From: Candidatus Kuenenia stuttgartensis
GTDB taxonomy: Bacteria > Planctomycetota > Planctomycetia > Pirellulales > UBA1268
DNA: 10,326 bases
Assembly (NCBI GenBank): GCA_945876515.1
Contig: CAMCPF010000068.1
Coordinates: 1 to 10,326 of the forward strand
Direction of reading: 5' to 3'
Position numbers and translations under genes: made by a program. The notes beneath the pieces were generated by a model that did not search any database, was not told the DNA's origin, and saw only the letters and a list, made by a program, of their open reading frames with translations. This document shows, one piece after another, positions 1 through 5,336 of this stretch. The stretch's first letter is position 1; each line of letters begins with the position of its first letter.

Positions 1-1
1 T

Positions 2-1018
2 CTCTTGATCGAGAAACTGATCGCTCACGGCGAGGCCTCGACGGCCAAGACCTGGATGCGGCGGCTGGAGAAGAACTCGCCCGACTCGGCGATCACCCTC
101 GCGCTTCAGGCGAAGATCGCGATCGCGGAAGACGATCGCCAGAAGGCCATCGAGTATGCCAAACGGCTGATGCCGGGCGGACCCGTGCCGGTCGATAAGC
201 CGGCCCAACTGGCGGCCGTAGCCCGCCTCATGGAGGACCTCGGCTTCGCCAAGGCCGCCGATCGCGTCCTCGAACGCTATGCCGAATTGGAGCTCGGTGG
301 AATCCAGGCCAGGGTCGAGTTCCTCGGTCGCCAAGGGCGGGCCGACGAGGCGCTCGATCTGCTCGAGTCCAACTGGGACGCGCTTTCGTTGGAACGCGCC
401 CTGTCGTTGGCAATCCAAGTGTTGCGATCCCAGACCGACGACGCATCGGCGACCCTGGTCGCCGGTCGTATCGGTCCCTGGATCGACAAGGCCAAGCGGC
501 TCGACCCGGGCAGCGTCGTCATCCGACTCATCGAAGCGGAACTCCAGACGCTGCAGGGCCGGCCCTCGGAGGCAGAGACCATCTATCGCAACCTGCTTGC
601 CGGTCGCACCCTGTCGGCGCCGCAGGCCGCCATCGTGTCCAACAACCTGGCATTCCATCTGGCCAAGCCGGCCACGGCGGCCGAAGCCGCCACCCTCATC
701 GACGCCGCCATCGTGGAACTCGGCCCGTTGCCGGACCTGCTCGATACGCGTGGCCTCGTGCGGCTGGCCAAGGGCGAGCACGAGGCCGCCGTGGCCGACC
801 TCAAGGAGGCCATCCTCGCACCGTCAGCCGCCAAGTACCTGCATCTGGCAGTGGCTGAACTGGCCGGCGGCGACGAGGCGGCAGCCCGCAAGTCGCTCGA
901 AGCGGCCCGCCGCGAGAAACTCGGATCGCAGCGACTCACCCCGGAGGATACCGACCGGCTGAAGCTCCTCGAGGAGAAGTTCGGACCCGCGGGCGCCTCG
1001 ACGGCGGCGGGCGCCTGA
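2..1018 (+). CDS. TPR-repeat protein, C-terminal part (5' truncated by window)
   Basis: The frame is open to the left edge, so the true start lies outside; the first start-like codon inside is a TTG at 5, which I do not believe is the real start. Residue numbers count from that TTG. The visible 337 residues are almost entirely helical and Ala/Leu-rich, with degenerate tetratricopeptide helix pairs near 25-57, 168-200, 208-240, 243-272 and 275-305. Typical TPR spacing is seen in stretches such as 'LQGRPSEAETIYRNLL' and 'AKGEHEAAVADLKEAI'. No enzyme motif, membrane segment or signal peptide is visible, so the likely role is a protein-protein interaction scaffold. It may be the tail of one of the large TPR proteins common in planctomycetes. 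It ends 9 bp from the stop of an opposing small TPR gene. The TPR fold is well supported; the specific function is unknown. Confidence 0.8.
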   Translation, partial: LLIEKLIAHGEASTAKTWMRRLEKNSPDSAITLALQAKIAIAEDDRQKAIEYAKRLMPGGPVPVDKPAQLAAVARLMEDLGFAKAADRVLERYAELELGGIQARVEFLGRQGRADEALDLLESNWDALSLERALSLAIQVLRSQTDDASATLVAGRIGPWIDKAKRLDPGSVVIRLIEAELQTLQGRPSEAETIYRNLLAGRTLSAPQAAIVSNNLAFHLAKPATAAEAATLIDAAIVELGPLPDLLDTRGLVRLAKGEHEAAVADLKEAILAPSAAKYLHLAVAELAGGDEAAARKSLEAARREKLGSQRLTPEDTDRLKLLEEKFGPAGASTAAGA

Positions 1019-1027
1019 GTTCGGGCG

Positions 1028-1336
1028 TCAGCCCTGGAGCATCCGTGACTTCGCCAGCGCTTCCTCGGCCTCGGCGATCAGTCCGGCCCGCATGCAGGCG
1101 ACCGACAGCGCCGTGTAACTGAACGGATCGCGCGGTTCGAGTTCGCAGGCCCGCCGGGCATGCCGCACCGCGTCTTGGTGGCGTTCCAGCCGGGTGCACC
1201 AGGCGCCGAGTGCCGAGTGGGCCAGGGCAAAGTCCGGTTCGTCGGCGACCAGAGCCTCCAGGGCGACGACCGCCCCGGCGAGGTCTCCCTCGTCCTTGAT
1301 CTTTTCTGCCGCCGCATACCGTTCCTGCCGTGTCAT
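1028..1336 (-). CDS. Small three-TPR protein
   Basis: This 102-residue protein consists of nothing but about three consecutive TPR units (roughly residues 3-36, 37-70 and 71-102). Hallmarks are 'EGDLAGAVVALEALVADEPD', 'HSALGAWCTRLERHQDAVRH' and 'ALSVACMRAGLIAEAEEAL'. There is no signal peptide or membrane segment, so it is probably a cytoplasmic adaptor. The start is an ATG whose complement is at 1334-1336. No convincing Shine-Dalgarno sequence precedes it, only a weak GAGAG, so the start is moderately certain. The gene is convergent with the upstream TPR protein, with 9 bp between the stops, and divergent from lpxA. It is the best frame in this stretch because both overlapping alternatives lack any family signature. 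The fold is confident; the partner protein is unknown. Confidence 0.82.
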   Translation of the reverse strand: MTRQERYAAAEKIKDEGDLAGAVVALEALVADEPDFALAHSALGAWCTRLERHQDAVRHARRACELEPRDPFSYTALSVACMRAGLIAEAEEALAKSRMLQG

Positions 1337-1464
1337 CGGTGGTCGTGCTCTCGAAGAAGGGGCTCAGGCGGGCCACCCTGGCACCGCCGCCGGCCCGGAT
1401 CCGGATCATACGCGGCCCGAGACGAGAAAGAAGGCGGGCCGCCGGATTGGCCGACGAGGAAAAA

Positions 1465-1516
1465 CGGGTGATCCGCGGGGCGTGGCTGGCCCGGCAAGGC
1501 GGGGCAAGATCACCCG
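1465..1516. repeat. 9-bp inverted repeat upstream of lpxA
   Basis: CGGGTGATC at 1465-1473 is repeated exactly as its reverse complement GATCACCCG at 1508-1516, with a 34-nt spacer. It lies about 100 bp upstream of lpxA in the divergent lpxA/TPR intergenic region. It could be a pair of regulator half-sites or a leader stem-loop. Chance occurrence is not excluded in DNA this GC-rich. The same 278-bp gap (1337-1614) holds two 10-bp perfect palindromes, GATCCGGATC at 1398-1407 and CACCGCGGTG at 1570-1579, and I see no convincing -35/-10 promoter in it. Confidence 0.35.
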
Positions 1517-1603
1517 GTCCCGCCAAACTGGCATTGAATCCGGGCCACCCGGCTGCCGATAACCCCGGACACCGCGGTGGTTGAGATCCCCGCGGCCCAC
1601 TTG

Positions 1604-1609
1604 AAAGGA
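1604..1609 (+). promoter_or_regulatory. Ribosome binding site of lpxA
   Basis: AAAGGA ends 5 nt before the GTG at 1615. It supports that non-ATG start, which also gives the canonical LpxA N-terminus (a 'IHPLAVV' first hexapeptide turn). Confidence 0.65.
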
Positions 1610-1614
1610 CTCCT

Positions 1615-2463
1615 GTGAGCATCCATCCGCTGGCCGTGGTGAGTCCTGGGGCTCGGCTCGGGGTGGGTGTCACGGTCGGCCCGTTCGCCATCATCGAAGA
1701 TGGGGCTGAGGTCGGTGATTTCTGCACGCTCGCCAGCGGCGCGGTCGTGAAGGCGGGTGTCGTCGCCGGATGCCACAACGAGTTCGGCGAGCACACCGTG
1801 ATCGGCGGTGCACCACAGCACGTCGCCCGGCCCACCGCAATCGGTCGCGTGGTGATCGGCGACCACAACGTGTTTCGTGAGCACGTCACCATTCATCGGG
1901 CCATGAAGCCCGAGGCCACGACCAGCGTCGGCCACCGCAACTACGTGATGGCGGGAACGCACTTCGGCCACGACGTGACGGTTGGCAACAACTGCATCTT
2001 CGCAAACGCCGCCCTGCTCGGGGGTCACGTGACCGTCGAGGACCGGGCCTTCCTCTCCGGTGCGGTGGCCGTCCACCAGTTCTGCCGCATCGGCCGGCTG
2101 GCGATGGTCGGAGGCCACGCGCGTGTCGTCCAGGACGTGCCGCCCTACATGCTGCTCGACGGACAGAGTTCCTGCGTCGTCGGCCTGAACATCGTCGGAC
2201 TCCGGCGGAGCGGCCACTCCGCCGAGGACATCGCGGAACTCAAGGCCGCCTACCGGGCGATCTACCGCCGCGGCCTGCCCTGGCGGGAGGTGCTCGAGGC
2301 CCTCCGGCTCGAGTTCGCCGGCGAGTCGGTCGCGCATCTCCAGGCGTTTCTCGGCACCGGCTCCCGCGGGTTCTCCCAGGAACGACGCCCGCCGCCCGCC
2401 CCGACGCTGCGGCTGCGGGTGCCCGAGGAAGAGGAACCCGCGGTGCGGGCCAAAGCCGGCTGA
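1615..2463 (+). CDS. lpxA: Acyl-ACP--UDP-N-acetylglucosamine O-acyltransferase (LpxA)
   Basis: Cytoplasmic trimeric acyltransferase that transfers a 3-hydroxyacyl chain from ACP to the 3-OH of UDP-GlcNAc, the first step of lipid A synthesis. Residues 1-185 are hexapeptide repeats of the left-handed beta-helix type. 'THFGHDVTVGNN' (115-126) contains H116 and H119, matching E. coli LpxA His122 and catalytic His125. 'VHQFCRIG' (153-160), 'QDVPPY' (173-178) and 'LNIVGLRRSG' (191-200) match the LpxA-specific C-terminal part, setting it apart from LpxD and other hexapeptide transferases. At 282 residues it exceeds the usual ~262 because of a charged, Pro-rich tail after about residue 255. It starts with GTG after a good ribosome binding site. 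No lpxD, fabZ or lpxB adjoins it, so it stands alone here. Family call is firm; acyl-chain length cannot be read from sequence. Confidence 0.95.
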   Translation: MSIHPLAVVSPGARLGVGVTVGPFAIIEDGAEVGDFCTLASGAVVKAGVVAGCHNEFGEHTVIGGAPQHVARPTAIGRVVIGDHNVFREHVTIHRAMKPEATTSVGHRNYVMAGTHFGHDVTVGNNCIFANAALLGGHVTVEDRAFLSGAVAVHQFCRIGRLAMVGGHARVVQDVPPYMLLDGQSSCVVGLNIVGLRRSGHSAEDIAELKAAYRAIYRRGLPWREVLEALRLEFAGESVAHLQAFLGTGSRGFSQERRPPPAPTLRLRVPEEEEPAVRAKAG

Positions 2464-2517
2464 CGACCGCCCGGCCGGCATCCGCCCGACTGCAACCCTG
2501 GGCGAAGCCCGTCGGCG

Positions 2518-3645
2518 TCAGTCGGCGGTCTCGTCTTGGATCCCGTAGCGCTGCAACTTCCGTCGCAGCACGGATCGGTCGATGCCCAGCAACTTTGCGG
2601 CCAGCGACTTGTTGTTGAGGGACGCCGCGAGCGTCCGCTCCAGGTGAATCCGCTCGACGTCGGCCAGCGTCGGCCATTGCTCGGTGCTGACGGCTGTCGG
2701 CGGTACGGGCGCCTGCCCGGCGGGCTCGATACGCGGCTCCACCCGAAACACGCCGGGGAGCGGCGTGGTCGAGACGACGCCACTGCTGGCGGCCGCGGCC
2801 AACTGCCCGAGGGCCCCGCGGGACGCGGGCATGGGATTGTCCGTCCCCATCAGACCGCTGAGGGCATCTGGCTCGATCCGATCGCCGGACGAAAACATCA
2901 CCGCCCGCTCGAGCACGTTCTCGAGTTCCCGGACGTTTCCCGGCCACGGGTACTGCTGGAGAACATCGATCGCCTCCTGCGAGAGCGTGCACATCGGCAT
3001 GCCGTGCCGGGCCGCCAGTTGCGCCAGGTAGCGATCGGCGAGGACGGGCACGTCTTCGGGCCGCTCCCGCAGCGGGAGCGTCCGAATCGCCACCACGTTC
3101 AGCCGGTAGAAGAGATCCTCGCGAAAGCGGCCCTCGTTGACCTCGACCGCGAGGTCGCGGTTGGTCGCGGCCAGCACGCGGACGTTGACCGGCAGCTCCT
3201 CGTGGCTGCCCACCGGCACCACGACCCGCTGTTGCAGCACCCGGAGCAACTTGGCCTGGAGTTCGAGTTCCATCTCCCCGATTTCGTCGAGGAAGATCGT
3301 GCCACCATCGGCTGCGCGAAAGCAGCCGAGCGTCGATGACGTGGCTCCCGTGAACGAGCCCTTCACATGGCCGAACATGTGGCTGGCGAACAGCGTGCCC
3401 GTCGTGACCGCGCAATCGACGGGGATGAAGGCCTTCTTCGTCCGCGTGCTGCAGGCGTGAACCGCGCGGGCGATCAGTTCCTTGCCCGTTCCGCTCGGCC
3501 CCATGATCAGGACGCTCGACTGGTGGGCGGCCACGAGCTCGATCGACCGCCGGACCTGCTGGGACCAGGGCGAAACCCCGATGATCCGCTCGATGGCCGG
3601 GTTGGCACCCCCCGCGACCCCGCGCTGTTCCGCGATCGGATTCAT
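2518..3645 (-). CDS. Sigma-54-dependent activator, PspF-like architecture (AAA+ and Fis HTH, no receiver)
   Basis: A bacterial enhancer-binding protein of 375 residues that would use ATP hydrolysis to open promoters bound by RNA polymerase-sigma54. Visible motifs are Walker A GPSGTGKE (49-56), a sigma-54 contact loop GSFTGA (96-101; usual form GAFTGA), Walker B GGTIFLDEIG (114-123), sensor I LAATNRD (158-164), arginine-finger segment FREDLFYRLN (174-183) and sensor II NVREL (237-241). An Ala/Pro-rich linker (about 270-325) leads to a Fis-type helix-turn-helix (about 344-368). Only about 15 residues precede the AAA+ domain, so there is no receiver, GAF or PAS domain; control would have to come from a partner protein or from expression level. 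I chose the ATG complementary to 3643-3645, preceded by GGAG. A TTG start at 3753 would add 36 Arg/Pro-rich residues of no known domain. It is divergent from the wsp-like operon and convergent with lpxA. Confidence 0.92.
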   Translation of the reverse strand: MNPIAEQRGVAGGANPAIERIIGVSPWSQQVRRSIELVAAHQSSVLIMGPSGTGKELIARAVHACSTRTKKAFIPVDCAVTTGTLFASHMFGHVKGSFTGATSSTLGCFRAADGGTIFLDEIGEMELELQAKLLRVLQQRVVVPVGSHEELPVNVRVLAATNRDLAVEVNEGRFREDLFYRLNVVAIRTLPLRERPEDVPVLADRYLAQLAARHGMPMCTLSQEAIDVLQQYPWPGNVRELENVLERAVMFSSGDRIEPDALSGLMGTDNPMPASRGALGQLAAAASSGVVSTTPLPGVFRVEPRIEPAGQAPVPPTAVSTEQWPTLADVERIHLERTLAASLNNKSLAAKLLGIDRSVLRRKLQRYGIQDETAD

Positions 3646-3714
3646 CCGTGCTGCTCCAGGGACGCCGCGATGGACCTGAGGGACGTCTGGGCGTGGCGTC
3701 GCAGGGATATCCGA

Positions 3715-3728
3715 ACGCCGCTCGGCGT
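3715..3728. repeat. Short perfect dyad, possible operator
   Basis: ACGCCG and CGGCGT flank a 2-nt centre (CT), forming a 14-bp dyad about 70 bp upstream of the activator's ATG. It has the size of a symmetric transcription-factor site and could serve autoregulation. GC-rich dyads of this length can also arise by chance. Confidence 0.25.
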
Positions 3729-3894
3729 CGCGACCTCCAGCCACCCAGAACAAGACTACCGGGTCGCCAGCGGAAATGCCAGCGGCTGGCCGCCCCGGAC
3801 CGACCCATCCGGTTGTGACGAACGTAACCCTCAGACGGGCTGGAGCAGGGCCCGAGCGGCCCGGTTCCCCCCGGCGCGGTCGCTTTTTTACGGC

Positions 3895-3924
3895 TTCCCG
3901 ACCAGCCGTTCGCCCGGTCGGGAA
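3895..3924. repeat. 9-bp inverted repeat (stem-loop or operator) ahead of the wsp-like operon
   Basis: TTCCCGACC (3895-3903) and GGTCGGGAA (3916-3924) are perfect reverse complements around a 12-nt loop. A six-T run sits just upstream at 3884-3889, but no T tract follows on either strand, so it is not a standard intrinsic terminator. Its place between the divergent activator and the operon suggests a dimeric-regulator operator or a leader hairpin. If the substrate-binding protein used the ATG at 3927, the stem would cover its ribosome binding site. Confidence 0.45.
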
Positions 3925-3995
3925 AGATGGACAAAGATTGCAGGAGGAGCGGCCCGCGCGGGCTGCCCTGCCGCAGTCGGCCCGTTGAACCGCCC

Positions 3996-5336
3996 ATGCC
4001 CATGCCCGCTCCCAGCATTCCGCCTCCGCGGCCGGCGGCCGGGCCCGCCCCGCGGCGCTGGCCCGGCTGGCTCGTGCTGCCGGCCTTGCTCGCCCTGGGT
4101 GCGGCGGCGTGGCTGCTCATCGATCGCCTGCTCGTGGATCGGCGGCCGATCGTGGTCGGCATCCTCCACTCCCAGACCGGGCCGATGGCCCAGAGCGAGC
4201 AGGCGATGATCGACGCCGAGGTGCTTGCCCTCGAGGAGATCAACCGTTCCGGAGGCCTGCTCGGCAGGCCGGTCCGCTGGGTGATCGCCGATGGCGGCTC
4301 CGACTGGCCGACGTTCTCCCGCCAGGCCGAGCGGCTGATCCGGCAGGAGCGGGCCGTGGTGATCTTTGGCTGCCTGACCAGCGCCAGTCGCAAGGCGGTG
4401 CTGCCCGTCGTGGAGGCCGCCAACCACCTGCTCGTCTACCCCATGGCCTACGAGGGGCTCGAGCAATCGCCCAACATCGTGTACACGGGGGCCGCACCCA
4501 ACCAACAGATCACGCCGGCGGTGCAGTGGTGCCATGCGACGCTCGGCGCGCGGCGGTTTTTCCTCGTGGGGACGGACTACGTCTGGCCACACTGCGTCAA
4601 CGAGATCGTCAAGGATCAACTCGCCAGCCTCGACGCCGAACTTGCGGGCGAGGCCTACCTCCCCTTCGCCGCCGCCACCTGCGACGACGTGGCCCGGCAG
4701 ATCGCCGCCGCCAAGCCCGACGTCATCCTCAGCAGCGTCACGGGGGCGAACGCCCTGCCGTTCGCCCGGGCCCTCCGTGCCGCCGGAATCGATCCGGCCA
4801 CGACGCCGCTGATGACCTTCGCGATCGGCGAGAACGAACTGCAGGACGGCGCGGCCGCCGACCTGGCGGGCCACTACGCGGCCTGGAACTATTTCCAGAG
4901 CCTCGATCGTCCCGAGAACGTCCGCTTTGTCCGGGCCTTCCAACAACGCTATGGCGCCACCCGCACGACCAGCGATCCGCTGGTGGCGGCCTACAACGGC
5001 GTGCAACTCTGGGCCCACGCCGTCCGCGAGGCCGAGACGGCCGACGTCGCCCTGGTGAGGTCGGCGCTCCGCCACCAGAGCCTCGACGCCCCCGAGGGAA
5101 TCATTGCCGTCGATCCAGAGACGCAGCACACCTGGCGGCCGGTGTTCATCGGGCGGATCCGGAGCGACGGCCAGGCGGACGTCGTCTGGAGCAGTCGTAC
5201 GCCCGTGCGTCCGATGCCCTTTCCGATTTCCCGTTCGCGTTCCGAATGGGAGCAGTTCGTCTCCGACCTCGCCCGGGGCTGGGGCGGCGGCTGGAGCAAT
5301 CCGGGGCCGACGGCCCCACCCGGAGGCGGCCGATGA
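3996..5336 (+). CDS. Membrane-anchored UrtA/AmiC-type substrate-binding protein
   Basis: Periplasmic ligand-binding protein of the Peripla_BP_5/6 group, closest in motifs to urea-transporter UrtA and amide-sensing AmiC/FmdD proteins. From the ATG at 3996 (446 aa), a Pro-rich stretch (1-22) precedes one hydrophobic segment (about 24-47, 'WLVLPALLALGAAAWLLI'), probably an uncleaved anchor with the rest periplasmic. Family motifs follow: 'VVGILHSQTGPMA' (53-65), 'LALEEINRSGGLLGR' (77-91), 'VIFGCLTSASRK' (122-133), 'YTGAAPNQQ' (163-171) and 'FFLVGTDYVWP' (188-198). An in-frame ATG at 3927 would add 23 residues with atypical codons (AGG AGG, several A/T third positions), so I prefer 3996; neither start has a good ribosome binding site. 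No permease or ATPase genes follow. Its stop overlaps the chemoreceptor start (ATGA), so it probably feeds ligand to that receptor rather than to a transporter. The ligand is not determinable here. Confidence 0.88.
   Translation: MPMPAPSIPPPRPAAGPAPRRWPGWLVLPALLALGAAAWLLIDRLLVDRRPIVVGILHSQTGPMAQSEQAMIDAEVLALEEINRSGGLLGRPVRWVIADGGSDWPTFSRQAERLIRQERAVVIFGCLTSASRKAVLPVVEAANHLLVYPMAYEGLEQSPNIVYTGAAPNQQITPAVQWCHATLGARRFFLVGTDYVWPHCVNEIVKDQLASLDAELAGEAYLPFAAATCDDVARQIAAAKPDVILSSVTGANALPFARALRAAGIDPATTPLMTFAIGENELQDGAAADLAGHYAAWNYFQSLDRPENVRFVRAFQQRYGATRTTSDPLVAAYNGVQLWAHAVREAETADVALVRSALRHQSLDAPEGIIAVDPETQHTWRPVFIGRIRSDGQADVVWSSRTPVRPMPFPISRSRSEWEQFVSDLARGWGGGWSNPGPTAPPGGGR
5322..5326 (+). promoter_or_regulatory. 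Ribosome binding site fixing the chemoreceptor start
   Basis: GGAGG sits 6 nt before the ATG at 5333, inside the last codons of the substrate-binding protein. It argues strongly for this start over any upstream start in the same frame, which stays open back to about 4109 only because of GC-rich shadow coding. Confidence 0.75.

Larger units (their letters stand above)
3646..3995. other. Divergent intergenic region between the sigma-54 activator and the wsp-like operon
   Basis: About 350 bp without a convincing gene. It holds a compact dyad at 3715-3728, a six-T run at 3884-3889, a 9-bp inverted repeat at 3895-3924 and a strong but misplaced AGGAGGAG at 3942-3949. Promoters for both flanking transcripts must lie here or nearby. 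I see no good sigma-70 -35/-10 pair and no correctly spaced sigma-54 GG-N10-GC element. Near 3928-3942 there is a near match, TGGACAAAGATTGCA, with a spacer one base too short. Confidence 0.5.

Noticed and set aside
1009..1034. Possible bidirectional terminator between the two convergent TPR genes
   Set aside because: CTGA and TCAG can pair across the gap, but the stem is short and interrupted and lacks T tracts.
936..1892. A 318-codon minus-strand open frame over the TPR gene and lpxA start
   Set aside because: It overlaps lpxA antisense and the small TPR gene in another frame; the TPR frame carries the real repeat pattern.
2464..2517. Possible terminator between the convergent lpxA and sigma-54 activator genes
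   Set aside because: Only a 4-bp stem (GGGC/GCCC around GAA at 2500-2510) is visible and no T tract follows on either strand.
3928..3942. Possible sigma-54 promoter TGGACAAAGATTGCA
   Set aside because: The GG and GC elements are 9 bp apart rather than the required 10, and CAC after TGG is not matched; a one-base spacing error usually abolishes sigma-54 recognition.
2240..4423. A 727-codon minus-strand open frame spanning lpxA's end, the sigma-54 activator and the binding protein
   Set aside because: It crosses several real genes in another frame, is Arg/Pro/Gly-rich, and shows no family motif; it is a GC-rich shadow.
3888..5129. A 413-codon minus-strand open frame opposite the binding-protein gene
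   Set aside because: It lies antisense to a protein with clear UrtA-type motifs and has no recognisable domain itself.
4109..5332. An in-frame upstream extension of the chemoreceptor that would make a protein of over 1000 residues
   Set aside because: It overlaps the whole binding-protein gene, encodes Arg/Pro-rich low-complexity sequence without domains, and a clear ribosome binding site plus ATG sits at 5333.
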